Shown in pieces: positions 6,977-15,796 of a stretch of 64,000 bases of DNA (within the stretch, counting starts at the first letter, position 1; each line of letters opens with the position of its first letter). A model generated the notes under the pieces. That model had not been told where the DNA came from and did no database searches. It was given only the letters and a program-made list of their open reading frames with translations. This DNA comes from Solibacillus sp040274725 (GTDB lineage Bacteria > Bacillota > Bacilli > Bacillales_A > Planococcaceae): the NCBI GenBank assembly GCA_040274725.1, contig JBEMAQ010000010.1:56289-120288 (forward strand), written 5' to 3'. A program made the translations under genes and the position numbers.

Positions 6977-8743
6977 TTAAACTTCATCAGCTAGAATCGC
7001 CTGGATAAATGTGCGACCATACTTCTCAAGCTTCGCCTCACCGACACCGCTCACCTCTAAAAACTGCGCGCTATTTTTCGGGCGACGCATGCACATATCA
7101 CGCAACGTTTTGTCTGAAAATACAACAAACGGCGGCACACCTTCCTGATCCGCAATGTCTTTACGCACCGCGCGTAGCTTTTCAAATAGCGGATCATTTG
7201 CCTCCACAACCGTTTTCACTGGACGCGCCATTTTACGCATGACCGTTCGCCCATTCATTAATACTTCTTTTCCAATATCCGTTAAAAAAATCGTCGGGAA
7301 CTGCCCATTGCTCACCGTAACCGCGCGCTCCGCGATTAAAAATTCAATAAAGTTCGCAATTTCCTTTGCATTCATCGGCTTTAGGATGCCGTAAGTTGGT
7401 AGCTTTTGAAAGCCGAATTCCAGCACCTTTTGATTGCGCGAGCCTGCAAGCACAGAAGCCGTCATTTGCTTGCCCCATTTTTGCCCCATACGTACAATGC
7501 ACGACAGCACTTTTTGCGCGTCCTGCGTCACGTCCTGCTGCGGGCGCTCATCCACACAGCTTGCACAGCGGCCACACACTGTGCTATCCGTCTCGCCGAA
7601 ATACTCGACAATGTACTGCTGCAAGCATTGCTCGGTATGACAGTAATCAATCATTTGCTGAAGCTTTGTCAGCTCAAACGGGATACGGCTCCGATCCTGC
7701 GCCTGGTCGATTAAAAAGCGCTGCGTCTGCTCATCGCCTGACGCATAAAGTAACACACACTCACTCATCAGACCGTCACGCCCCGCGCGCCCGGCCTCCT
7801 GATAATAGCTCTCCATATTGCGCGGCATATTGTAATGCAATACAAAACGCACATTGGTTTTGTTGATACCCATCCCAAACGCATTCGTCGCGACCATTAC
7901 GCTCGCCTCATCCTTTAAAAAGCGATTTTGCTCATGTGTGCGCTCTTCCTCGTACATGCCACCATGGTATTTCGCAACCGACGCACCTGTCTTACGGAGC
8001 ATTTCATAAACGGCTTCCACCGATTTACGTGTTGCTGCATAAATAATGCCCGCCTCATTCGGCGAATTTTTCACGAAGTTTTTAATAAATGCATCTTTCG
8101 ACTCGCCAGACAGCACTGAAAACTTTAAATTATCACGCGCAAAGCCTGTAATAAATGTATTGTCACGCGAAATTGCGAGCGTCGCGCATATATCTGTACT
8201 CACATCTTCAGTAGCCGTCGCTGTTAGTGCAACGACAGTCGGCTTCTCTGCCCATAACCCGAGCACCTTTTGAATATTGCGGTAGCTTGGACGGAAATCA
8301 TGACCCCACTGCGAAATACAGTGCGCCTCATCAATCGCAAGCAGCGGCACACGCACTTGTGAGAGATCACGACAAAAATAATCATTCTCTAATCGCTCTG
8401 GCGCAATATACAGCAGTTTAATCTCGCCGTTACGCACCTGGTACATCACATCCTGCACCTCATCAAGTGACAGCGAGCTATTAATAAACGCCGCGCGCAC
8501 CCCACTTGCCACGAGCATATCGACCTGATCCTTCATCAGTGAGATAAGCGGCGAAATCACAACCGTCGTCCCCTCTAAGCAAAGTGCCGGCACCTGATAA
8601 CAGAGCGATTTCCCACCGCCTGTTGGCATAACTACAAGCGTATCCTGTCCGTTAAGAACGCTCGTAATGACCTCTTCCTGCCCCGGTCGAAACGAGTCAT
8701 AGCCAAAGTATTTTGTTAATTGCTGTTGTGCTTGTATAAGCAT
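6977..8743 (-). CDS. recQ: ATP-dependent DNA helicase RecQ
   Basis: A 588-residue protein; the start is taken at ATG 8743 with AAAGGTG upstream rather than at 8764. It unwinds DNA 3' to 5' in recombination and fork repair. The order is family-typical: SF2 helicase core with Q-motif FGYDSFRPGQ, Walker A MPTGGGKS (about residues 40-47), DEAH box, SAT-like TATAT, and motif VI YYQEAGRAGRDG. Next comes the RecQ-C zinc domain with CHTEQCLQQ...CGRCASC, a winged helix, and a C-terminal HRDC domain (LRAVRKDIADQEGVPPFVVF, GVGEAKLEKYG). The length matches B. subtilis-type RecQ with one HRDC. No partner gene is adjacent. Confidence 0.97.
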   Translation of the reverse strand: MLIQAQQQLTKYFGYDSFRPGQEEVITSVLNGQDTLVVMPTGGGKSLCYQVPALCLEGTTVVISPLISLMKDQVDMLVASGVRAAFINSSLSLDEVQDVMYQVRNGEIKLLYIAPERLENDYFCRDLSQVRVPLLAIDEAHCISQWGHDFRPSYRNIQKVLGLWAEKPTVVALTATATEDVSTDICATLAISRDNTFITGFARDNLKFSVLSGESKDAFIKNFVKNSPNEAGIIYAATRKSVEAVYEMLRKTGASVAKYHGGMYEEERTHEQNRFLKDEASVMVATNAFGMGINKTNVRFVLHYNMPRNMESYYQEAGRAGRDGLMSECVLLYASGDEQTQRFLIDQAQDRSRIPFELTKLQQMIDYCHTEQCLQQYIVEYFGETDSTVCGRCASCVDERPQQDVTQDAQKVLSCIVRMGQKWGKQMTASVLAGSRNQKVLEFGFQKLPTYGILKPMNAKEIANFIEFLIAERAVTVSNGQFPTIFLTDIGKEVLMNGRTVMRKMARPVKTVVEANDPLFEKLRAVRKDIADQEGVPPFVVFSDKTLRDMCMRRPKNSAQFLEVSGVGEAKLEKYGRTFIQAILADEV

Positions 8744-8827
8744 TTCATTCACACCTTTAAACAATAGTTCATTTATTATAACGTGTTTTTCTATTTTTGA
8801 AAAAGCACGCTAGTTCACATAATATAT

Positions 8828-9973
8828 TTATTTCAATAAGTCACTAAATTTTTGCCAAACAGCTAACGTTAAAATACCTTCTTTAGAAAAATGATTCACA
8901 TAGGCAGTTTGCAGCATCTCATCCTCTTTCTCACGGTCCATTTGCAATAAAATCTGATTAATAATTGGCGCGAGCTCCTGCGGGTTTGCATACATCGTAT
9001 TCCAAGCGCGCACCTTTTTCTCTAAATCAGCGCCGAGCGCATAATCAAGTAAATCTGCTTTTGCTACTGGCTCTGAAAAAATCGCCTGTGGATCCTCGTA
9101 TAATTCGCTATGTATAAACGGTATGCACGCAGCAAGTGTATCCGCTACACGCACGTCGCCAATATACACCGCATCACTTACCGTTAAAATGCCAGCCTCT
9201 GTACAAAACGGTGTTAGCGAAGTGATTTTTGTTTGCACAGCTGGCGCAATAAAATGCAGACCATGTGTTATATCAAGCGTCTTTATGTATTCATCAAAAT
9301 CGTCACTTCCATGAAAATCAAAATATGCTTTCGGTGCAAAGTAAAACTGCGCATTCCACTTAGCTGCTTCAATTGTCCATTCCTTCTCTGTATTTAGCAA
9401 TACTCGCCACGCAATCCCATCCGCTGTTTTTAATAGTTCATCATATACATAGTTATCACCTGCTTCAATACGACACTGCTCGGAAAGTATATCGGTTAAT
9501 GTCACCGATATAAACGACTTCGCTGAAAACCCGCCGCTTGTATCAAAATTAATTTGTAGTGAATCATCACCGTAAATGGCGTGCATGACGCGACAGTCAT
9601 GAAGGCTATCTAAAAACACTTGTTGAACATGTTCTGGCATATAGCTAATGGCATACTGCTTATTCATGAAGGCTGTGTCTAATAATGTGCGAAATACTTC
9701 GTCCTGTTCACGTTGCCATTGCAAATACGCTGTACGAATAACTGGTGGAATATCGCGCCGATTAATTGAGCCATTCGTAATATAAGGATGAAAATATTCC
9801 GGCAAAATCATAAAAAGTTGCTCTTTCACTTTCTCAAAATATTGTGCACGAAACGCTTCATATTCTGTATCTCCCTCTTCAATTGCTTGTGCCCATTCTT
9901 CGTTCGACTCACGAATAACTAATACATGTGCTTGTTCAAATTGTTCTCGTCTAGTTTGCGTTATCGTCCACAT
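8828..9973 (-). CDS. Uncharacterised protein, DUF4085-like
   Basis: A 381-residue soluble protein without signal peptide or membrane helix; the ATG at 9973 has AGGAGAG upstream. The N-terminal half is helical and rich in E, Q and W. A central block around residues 115-150 (FLDSLHDCRVMHAIYGDDSLQINFDTSGGF) resembles the DUF4085 family of Bacillales, in which a conserved LHDC is followed by a beta-rich segment. The C-terminal part is again helical. Function is unknown. It lies 85 bases from recQ with no clear terminator between, so read-through into recQ is possible. The family assignment is from memory of the motif and should be treated as tentative. Confidence 0.5.
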   Translation of the reverse strand: MWTITQTRREQFEQAHVLVIRESNEEWAQAIEEGDTEYEAFRAQYFEKVKEQLFMILPEYFHPYITNGSINRRDIPPVIRTAYLQWQREQDEVFRTLLDTAFMNKQYAISYMPEHVQQVFLDSLHDCRVMHAIYGDDSLQINFDTSGGFSAKSFISVTLTDILSEQCRIEAGDNYVYDELLKTADGIAWRVLLNTEKEWTIEAAKWNAQFYFAPKAYFDFHGSDDFDEYIKTLDITHGLHFIAPAVQTKITSLTPFCTEAGILTVSDAVYIGDVRVADTLAACIPFIHSELYEDPQAIFSEPVAKADLLDYALGADLEKKVRAWNTMYANPQELAPIINQILLQMDREKEDEMLQTAYVNHFSKEGILTLAVWQKFSDLLK

Positions 9974-10167
9974 TACAAATATCTCTCCTTATCTCTCCAT
10001 AATAACTTAATCAAGTTGACATAATAAAATTACTTTTTTCTGCAATATCAAAATGTTTTTTTGCGTATTTTGTTGCTAAAGGATGCACCACATGGTAGCA
10101 ATTTTTCTTAATGGCTTGTTTTGATTTTGAATTTATACATAATAGTGTCGGATAATACGTTTTATAA

Positions 10168-11124
10168 TTATGAAAATTTAAGTGCAATAATATACCATTT
10201 ATCTGCGTGTTTAATTAATTGATAGGTTAGCTGATGCGTTTTTATTGAATCGCCGGTGCCTTCTTCCACTTCACCTGATACCTCATAAATCGTATCCTGT
10301 AATGTAACGGTATTTATTTTAAGCGACGAAAGATTGGTTACAGCTTCTACTTCCTCTAGCTTTCGAATTAAGTCATCTGAATAAATAAACGGCTCAATTT
10401 GCGTGCGGTCTTTCGTTTTCATATAGGCTCTAATCTGCGCATGAAATTGCTGTACCGTTAGCATTAGTGCATCTGGATTGTAGTAAAAGCTGTCTTTTTC
10501 ATAAGTATCGATTTTGTTTACACGCTCACTTCCAATCGGTGTAAACTGTTGTAAGCTTTGCGACAGCTCCACGCGCTCCTGCCACACTAATGGCTTTTTG
10601 AGCGCCTTATTTAACAATGACTGAATAATTGCCGGTTCGACTGCAATCGGCACTTCCTGCTCTCCTTGTCGCACGATTGACGTTAAGTTAGTAAGTTGCA
10701 TATCCTTTGTTAGTGCCGCAACGCCGACCTTTCCAATGTCCATTGTCGGTTGCTTGGCTAAAATAAATGGTTCAACTACCGCGCTATTGCGAAACTTGAC
10801 AATTGCGATATTATGCTCTGGATCAATCGCCTCTACGGTCGCGCGCAAAAGCTGTCCTTCTGCCGTTTCAATAAGCGCATTCGGATGATGGCTCACTGCA
10901 CTTGCAATCGTTACGAGCCATTTATCACGTTCGTCTACCTCAATAATAAAACCATTTGTCACCGATTTCATCCCGTACACAATAACGCTTGGACGCACTG
11001 TTTCCACAGTCGTCTCTTCTTGTTCAATCGATGGTGGCATCGTATATGTAATAAAGCGATTTTCCTCGTCTTGGCAGCCTGCTAACAATAGTAACGCGGC
11101 TAAACTAAGTATCTTTTTTGTCAT
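10168..11124 (-). CDS. Lipoprotein with degenerate HtrA/trypsin-like domain and C-terminal NTF2-like domain
   Basis: A 318-residue protein from ATG 11124 (GGAGGG six bases upstream). The signal peptide ends in the lipobox LLLAGC, so it should be anchored outside the membrane. Residues about 55-140 follow an HtrA-type protease: GFIIEVDERDKWLVTIASAV fits GSGVI...YILTNNHVV, and IDPEHNIAIVKF fits VGxDxxxDLAVLKI. The catalytic His is replaced (TIASAV) and the catalytic Asp is replaced by Asn (HNIAI), so it is a pseudo-protease. Residues about 215-318 (a helix-rich start, then SGEVEEGTGD...YQLIKHADKWYIIALKF) look like the NTF2-like end domain of TcaA-type proteins. The role is unknown; binding of wall or signal molecules is only a guess. 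Confidence 0.6.
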   Translation of the reverse strand: MTKKILSLAALLLLAGCQDEENRFITYTMPPSIEQEETTVETVRPSVIVYGMKSVTNGFIIEVDERDKWLVTIASAVSHHPNALIETAEGQLLRATVEAIDPEHNIAIVKFRNSAVVEPFILAKQPTMDIGKVGVAALTKDMQLTNLTSIVRQGEQEVPIAVEPAIIQSLLNKALKKPLVWQERVELSQSLQQFTPIGSERVNKIDTYEKDSFYYNPDALMLTVQQFHAQIRAYMKTKDRTQIEPFIYSDDLIRKLEEVEAVTNLSSLKINTVTLQDTIYEVSGEVEEGTGDSIKTHQLTYQLIKHADKWYIIALKFS

Positions 11125-11138
11125 TTGTTTCCCTCCAT

Positions 11139-11183
11139 TAAAAAAACACATGACGCGCCAAATAACGTGTCATGCTGTTTTTT
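11139..11183. terminator. Hairpin with A/T runs upstream of the lipoprotein gene
   Basis: CATGAC(G)CG and CG(T)GTCATG arms around 11149-11174 are flanked by an A run and a T run. It may be a second terminator after the MFS gene or an attenuator before the lipoprotein start. Confidence 0.5.
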
Positions 11184-11224
11184 CTTATGTGGATTTTCTT
11201 GAAAATTTATATTTTCCTATCCAC

Positions 11225-11257
11225 TAAAAAAAGCAGCTTCTAAAAAAGAAGCTGCTC
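11225..11257 (-). terminator. Intrinsic terminator of the MFS gene
   Basis: On the minus strand AGCAGCTTCT pairs with AGAAGCTGCT (10 bp), followed by seven T residues, five bases after the MFS stop. Confidence 0.9.
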
Positions 11258-11261
11258 CTCA

Positions 11262-12440
11262 TTATACATGACGTTTGTTGCGTTGTAGCCAGTAAATTGA
11301 TAATGCCATAAAAATAAATAACACTGCAAAAATGACCTTTGTATAAAAATGTGAACCTAGCTGATCGTAGACGATGCCAATCACAAGTGGAATAATCGCA
11401 CTCATCATAAAGCCTCCTGATAAGACCATTGAGCTCCATTCGTTCGCTTCACGATTGTTTTTCGCCTCATCAAGCGGTAATAATAAACCAATTGGGAACA
11501 GGCCACTTAGTGCTGCCCCTAGCATCATTGCGCCTACCCAGATTGACCAGCCTGCATCAATGAATAAAACAATTGCACCAATCATACCGAATGCGATTAA
11601 TCCGTATAGCCACGTAATGCGGTTTGGGTATTTGCTTAGCATGGACGGAATGACGATATTTCCGACTAACTGCACGATTGTCATCGTCGTTAATACCGAG
11701 CCTGCTGTTAGGAGCGGCATCCCCTGCTCAAGTGCCATTGACACAAGCCATGTTGTTAAGCCGAAAAATAACGATGTTTGCAAACCAAAGTACAGCAGTA
11801 TAATCCACGCACGCGTTGTCTTCCACGGGTTACGCGCTGACTCCTTGTCCGTTTGTTCTGTACTCGCTGGCGTGCGCTCAACAGCCATTGTCCAAGTGAT
11901 GAGTGCAAAGATTGCAAGTAAGCCCCAAATTCCTAGTGCCAATGCCCAGTTCTTACCGAATGTTTCGTAAAAGACACCGGTAAACGCTGCACTCAGTGTC
12001 GCACCACCACCGATTGCGAATGAATAGACACCAATAACCGGCGCCATCTTATCACCGAAGCGCTCCTTAATGTACGCGTTAATCATTGGACTAATAATCG
12101 CAATCGCAAAACCCGTTAAAAAGCTTGTTAAAAGCAGTCCCGCATAGCTGACAAATTCGATACGGATTAGTGTCGCTACACCGATTAACAGCATTAGGAT
12201 ATTAACCGCCGTGCGGTAGCCCAATTTCTTTTGTAGTGGCACAGCAAGTGGTGCAAATAGCCCCATACAGAAAACAGGAATTGACGTTAGTAAGCTCATT
12301 TGCGTACTCGATACACCTAAGTCTGCTGCAATCGTATCAAGCAGTGGTCCTACTGATGTAACAGATGGACGTAAATTAAGTGATACGAAGAAAATCGCAA
12401 TAAATGTAATCCACAATTTCCATCCTTTATCTTGATTCAT
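11262..12440 (-). CDS. MFS transporter, CynX/NimT (cyanate/nitroimidazole) type
   Basis: A 392-residue membrane protein with about 12 hydrophobic helices. The N terminus FVSLNLRPSVTSVGPLLDTI is the mark of the CynX/NimT/YycB group of the major facilitator superfamily (NLR...T.VGP). A charged cytoplasmic loop at about residues 188-205 (RTPASTEQTDKESARNPWK) splits the two six-helix halves. Members carry cyanate, 2-nitroimidazole or other small compounds, mostly outward; no cyanase or other enzyme is adjacent to name the substrate. The start ATG has GAGGAAA upstream. A cre-like site lies about 70 bases before it. Confidence 0.85.
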   Translation of the reverse strand: MNQDKGWKLWITFIAIFFVSLNLRPSVTSVGPLLDTIAADLGVSSTQMSLLTSIPVFCMGLFAPLAVPLQKKLGYRTAVNILMLLIGVATLIRIEFVSYAGLLLTSFLTGFAIAIISPMINAYIKERFGDKMAPVIGVYSFAIGGGATLSAAFTGVFYETFGKNWALALGIWGLLAIFALITWTMAVERTPASTEQTDKESARNPWKTTRAWIILLYFGLQTSLFFGLTTWLVSMALEQGMPLLTAGSVLTTMTIVQLVGNIVIPSMLSKYPNRITWLYGLIAFGMIGAIVLFIDAGWSIWVGAMMLGAALSGLFPIGLLLPLDEAKNNREANEWSSMVLSGGFMMSAIIPLVIGIVYDQLGSHFYTKVIFAVLFIFMALSIYWLQRNKRHV

Positions 12441-12569
12441 GGAATTTCCTCACTTTTCAATCAATTCATTATGCTAGTAAAACATAGAAATGGATGTCTG
12501 ACAACTGACAGCGCTTACGTTTTATCTAGAAGGGCGTAAAACTCATAACTAAATTTGCGGTTTCCTTAG

Positions 12570-12598
12570 TTTCCAATGTGGCAGTATTATGCTATAAT
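12570..12598 (+). promoter_or_regulatory. Promoter of ykpA
   Basis: TTTCCA (12570-12575), a 17-bp spacer and the extended -10 TGCTATAAT (12590-12598). Transcription would start near 12605, giving a leader of about 100 nt. Confidence 0.6.
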
Positions 12599-12621
12599 CG
12601 AAACATTGTGTATTAGAAAGA

Positions 12622-12656
12622 ATTCACCTCGTACAAATTGTACGAGGTGAATCTTT
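12622..12656 (+). promoter_or_regulatory. Leader hairpin (possible attenuator) upstream of ykpA
   Basis: A perfect 13-bp stem (12622-12634 with 12640-12652), loop AAATT, then CTTTTC. It is inside the leader of the ABC-F gene, after the promoter and 51 bases before the start codon, so it may act as a conditional terminator. Confidence 0.5.
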
Positions 12657-12703
12657 TCAGAAGCAATCTAATTAAAAATTGATAAATTCAAGGAGGAACT
12701 TAC

Positions 12704-14308
12704 ATGATTCAAGTATCAGGTGTAGGTCTTCGCTATGGCGACCGTAAACTATTTGACGATGTAAACATCAAATTCACACCAGGAAACTGTTACGGCCTAA
12801 TCGGGGCAAACGGTGCTGGTAAATCAACATTCTTAAAAATTTTAGCTGGTGATATCGAGGCGCAAGAAGGCAACGTATCAATGGGTAAAGACGAGCGTTT
12901 ATCTGTACTACGCCAAAACCACTTCGAGTACGACGAGTTCAACGTACTAGATACAGTTGTTATGGGTAACAAACGCTTATGGGAAGTAAAAGCAGAAAAA
13001 GACGCGATTTACATGAAGGAAGAGTTTTCTGATGAAGACGGCATGCGTGCTGCTGAATTAGAAGGCGAATTCGCTGACATGAATGGTTGGGAAGCAGAAT
13101 CAGATGCTGCACAACTACTTAGCGGTCTTGGTATTGGTGATGATCTTCACTACATGATGATGGCTGACCTTGAAGGTTCGGATAAAGTCAAAGTATTACT
13201 TGCACAAGCTCTATTCGGTAAGCCAGATGTTCTATTACTAGATGAGCCTACCAACCACTTAGACATTAAAGCAATCAAATGGTTAGAAGAGTTCTTAATT
13301 AACTTTGAGAACACAGTAATCGTTGTATCGCATGACCGTCACTTCTTGAACAAAGTATGTACACATATCGCAGACTTAGACTTTGGTAAAATCAAGCTTT
13401 ATGTTGGTAACTATGACTTCTGGTATGAGTCTTCACAACTTGCTCAAAAGTTAATGGCAGACCAAAACTCGAAAAAAGAAGAGAAAATTAAAGAGTTAAA
13501 AGACTTCATCGCGCGCTTCTCAGCGAACGCATCGAAATCTTCTCAAGCAACATCTCGTAAAAAGATGTTAGACAAAATCGAGTTAGACGATATCCAACCA
13601 TCAAGCCGTAAATACCCATTCATCAACTTCCAAATTGGCCGTGAAATCGGGAATGATGTGTTAACAGTGGATGGTTTAACAGCAACAAACGAAGGCGCAA
13701 CATTATTCAAAGATATTCGCTTCTCAATGAACAAGGAAGATAAAATCATCTTACTTGGCAACACAATCGCGAAATCTGCTCTGATGGATATCCTAATGGA
13801 TCGCAAACAAGCAGATGCTGGTACGTTCAAATGGGGCGTAACAACGTCTCAAAGCTACTTTGAAATGGACCACGACCAATACTTCGGTGGCGGCGAAAGA
13901 TCATTAGTTGATTGGTTACGCCCGTACTCTCCAGATGACGAAACAGAGTCATTCTTACGCGGTTTCTTAGGTCGTATGCTGTTCTCTGGTGAGGAAGTAA
14001 AGAAATCTCCTGGTGTTCTTTCAGGGGGCGAAAAAGTACGTTGTATGCTATCAAAAATGATGCTTAACAACTCAAATGTAATCTTACTAGATGAGCCTAC
14101 AAACCACTTAGACCTTGAGTCAATTCAAGCGCTAAATGAAGGCTTAATCCGCTTTAAAGGTGCGATGATTTTCACATCTCATGACCACCAATTCATCCAA
14201 ACAATCGCGAACCGTGTGATTGAAATTCGTGAAGATGGCTCGATTTTAGACAAGCCACTTACGTATGATGAGTATCTGGAGTGGAAAGAAAAAGAAGGCT
14301 TGAAATAA
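12704..14308 (+). CDS. ykpA: ABC-F family ATPase (YkpA-like)
   Basis: A 534-residue soluble protein with two ABC ATPase domains and no membrane segment, so it acts on the ribosome and not as a transporter. It aligns by eye over its whole length with B. subtilis YkpA. Domain 1 has Walker A GANGAGKS (about residue 35) and Walker B DVLLLDEPTNHLD; its signature is altered (LEGSDKVKVLLAQAL). A linker follows (KKEEKIKELKDFIARFSANASKSSQATSRKK). Domain 2 has a degenerate Walker A (LLGNTIAKSALM), but a good signature LSGGEKVRCMLSK and Walker B ILLDEPTNHLD. The weak second P-loop is also seen in B. subtilis YkpA, so it is a family trait. The start has AAGGAGG. The last 31 bases are repeated at 18036-18066 and appear to be an attachment site. 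Confidence 0.92.
   Translation: MIQVSGVGLRYGDRKLFDDVNIKFTPGNCYGLIGANGAGKSTFLKILAGDIEAQEGNVSMGKDERLSVLRQNHFEYDEFNVLDTVVMGNKRLWEVKAEKDAIYMKEEFSDEDGMRAAELEGEFADMNGWEAESDAAQLLSGLGIGDDLHYMMMADLEGSDKVKVLLAQALFGKPDVLLLDEPTNHLDIKAIKWLEEFLINFENTVIVVSHDRHFLNKVCTHIADLDFGKIKLYVGNYDFWYESSQLAQKLMADQNSKKEEKIKELKDFIARFSANASKSSQATSRKKMLDKIELDDIQPSSRKYPFINFQIGREIGNDVLTVDGLTATNEGATLFKDIRFSMNKEDKIILLGNTIAKSALMDILMDRKQADAGTFKWGVTTSQSYFEMDHDQYFGGGERSLVDWLRPYSPDDETESFLRGFLGRMLFSGEEVKKSPGVLSGGEKVRCMLSKMMLNNSNVILLDEPTNHLDLESIQALNEGLIRFKGAMIFTSHDHQFIQTIANRVIEIREDGSILDKPLTYDEYLEWKEKEGLK
14278..14308 (+). repeat. Left attachment-like repeat (end of ykpA)
   Basis: These 31 bases, coding the last residues and stop of YkpA, match 18036-18066 except for three G/A transitions. 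Confidence 0.75.
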
Positions 14309-14459
14309 GTCGTTAATCTGTCGAAGTACTGATAAATCAACGTTTTTAAAATGAATGGTTATTAACTCTTTCCGTTTAAAACCGTTGTCCCCCATTCAAT
14401 TGGGGTACTTTTTGGGTACTTCTTGCATGACAGGTGCATGATAGATAAAGCATTGAAAT

Positions 14460-14498
14460 AAGCTCACCACCGATATTTTCGGGGTGAGCTTGTTTTTG
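14460..14498 (+). terminator. Intrinsic terminator-like hairpin
   Basis: AAGCTCACC (14460-14468) pairs with GGTGAGCTT (14483-14491), followed by GTTTTTG. Bases 14309-14635 contain no gene; besides this hairpin only the arm-type motif near 14405 was noticed. Confidence 0.7.
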
Positions 14499-14635
14499 TT
14501 TATTAAGCTTTATTCTATTCACCTCTATACAAAATAAGAGCCACAATAATTAAATTGTAGCTCACCAGAGATATCATTATTAATGAATAATGTCATTAAA
14601 AAATTGGTACTAATCGATATTAAAATCTCTAACTT

Positions 14636-14866
14636 TTAATGACTTGAAACCGATTTTGTTTTTCTTGCAAAAAAGAGAAATACTAATTGACATAATAAAA
14701 CAAAAACAAAAGCCACACCTAATACTACAAAATTAACTAATCTTATTTCTGGAGTTTGCTCTATTCCAGCACCATCTATCTCCCTAATAGCGAGAAATGT
14801 TGCAGTGGCACCAAATAACACTAACCATATCAAACTTGTTACCCACCATAATTTCATCATCCTCAT
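14636..14866 (-). CDS. Small membrane protein, DUF3923 family
   Basis: A 76-residue protein with two membrane helices (LWWVTSLIWLVLFGATATFL and FVVLGVAFVFVLLCQLVFLF) joined by REIDGAGIEQTPEIRLV. The I/V-DGAG-QT-E-RL loop is the mark of the DUF3923 family found in Bacillales and staphylococci. Function is unknown. Three Met codons lie at the start; GGGGGTGAG favours the third or fourth over the first. It lies alone inside the element, may be cargo rather than phage, and shows no damage. Confidence 0.6.
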   Translation of the reverse strand: MRMMKLWWVTSLIWLVLFGATATFLAIREIDGAGIEQTPEIRLVNFVVLGVAFVFVLLCQLVFLFFARKTKSVSSH

Positions 14867-14991
14867 CTCACCCCCGTAAAACTTTAATAACTTTATTTAC
14901 GAGTAGATATTTGAATAGTTTCAAAATATTATCATTTTCAAACATTCAATTTTCAAAGTGTATGCGGTTCATTTCATCTGTTAATATATTA

Positions 14992-15408
14992 CTATTGTGC
15001 AATTCGCTTTGTCATATCATTGTCATCTTTTAAAATGATATTGCGAATATGGCCATATGAATAGCCGAGCTTGTCAGCAATCTCTTGATATGACAACCCT
15101 TCGATAAAACGTAATTTAGCGATTTTATGTTCAAGCCCTTGAAGCTTATCGATGTTTTCACGAATCTCCTGCTCAATCTCTTCATACGCCCTCAAACGGT
15201 CCTCTAGCTTACCTATACGCTCATACAGAAAGTCCGCGCGATCTGACGCAACATCTAAGCCGTATTTAGTGGCTCCTTTGCCCCATAAAGGGTGCGAACT
15301 ATGCTTCCCTACCCAGTAGTTTAAATCAAGCTGTAGCGCCTCTATTTCCGCTTTAATAATCTCAATCGTTGCTAGAAGATCTTTATATGTTTCAAATATT
15401 ACTTTCAT
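14992..15408 (-). CDS. Phage-type sigma-70-like HTH regulator
   Basis: A 138-residue protein. Residues about 1-90 are mostly charged coiled-coil helix (LEDRLRAYEEIEQEIRENIDKLQGLEHKIAKL). Residues 97-130 (LRFIEGLSYQEIADKLGYSYGHIRNII) form a helix-turn-helix like sigma factor region 4. Short proteins of this build (ArpU/RinA-like or DUF1492-like) sit before the packaging genes of many Firmicute prophages and turn on late transcription. The start ATG is preceded by GGAGAGGAGC and overlaps the end of the upstream 85-residue gene by 17 bases, so the two are one unit. The late genes it would control are missing. Confidence 0.65.
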   Translation of the reverse strand: MKVIFETYKDLLATIEIIKAEIEALQLDLNYWVGKHSSHPLWGKGATKYGLDVASDRADFLYERIGKLEDRLRAYEEIEQEIRENIDKLQGLEHKIAKLRFIEGLSYQEIADKLGYSYGHIRNIILKDDNDMTKRIAQ

Positions 15409-15649
15409 CGTCTGCTCGCTCCTCTCCGCTTATTTTTCTGAATAGCTTTCCTGCTAATTCTTGCATGGCATCAGTTGGCCGCGCTCTTAATATGTCTGAT
15501 ATGTCCGTTGTTAATACATTCCGCTTGCCTACGTGATAACCGCGCTCATTTACAATGCCCATCACCGTCGTGACGTTTTCATGGATTACATACAAATGAA
15601 CAACTTGCTCTAGCTCCTCAATCTTTTCCTTCGCTTCATCAATGCTCAC
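15392..15649 (-). CDS. Small protein of unknown function in the prophage remnant
   Basis: An 85-residue acidic protein, GTG start with AAAGGGTG upstream. Residues 1-22 (MSIDEAKEKIEELEQVVHLYVI) predict a helix; the rest (VMGIVNERGYHVGKRNVLTTDISDILRARPTDAMQELAGKLF) has no family I recognise. It overlaps the HTH gene, so it is co-transcribed and probably phage-derived. Confidence 0.5.
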   Translation of the reverse strand: MSIDEAKEKIEELEQVVHLYVIHENVTTVMGIVNERGYHVGKRNVLTTDISDILRARPTDAMQELAGKLFRKISGEERADDESNI

Positions 15650-15796
15650 CGAAAATCACCCTTTCAGTACACTTCAAAACATAGAGTGTTGCACGCGCTC
15701 TTTACTCAAAATACTGTAATATTAATACTTGAAGGCCTGTCCAGTAACGAGTGCACGCTTCATTTTTTTATGGTGTACTGTAATCAAATAAAAAAA

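Noticed and set aside
7366..7866. 166-codon plus-strand frame opposite recQ
   Set aside because: It lies wholly opposite intact helicase motifs, has no ribosome site and a composition typical of an antisense shadow.
11374..11970. 198-codon plus-strand frame opposite the MFS gene
   Set aside because: It is antisense to the membrane helices of a clear MFS protein; no start signal.
13750..13790. Loss of the second Walker A in ykpA as a sign of gene decay
   Set aside because: The B. subtilis YkpA family also has a non-canonical second P-loop, and the frame is intact.
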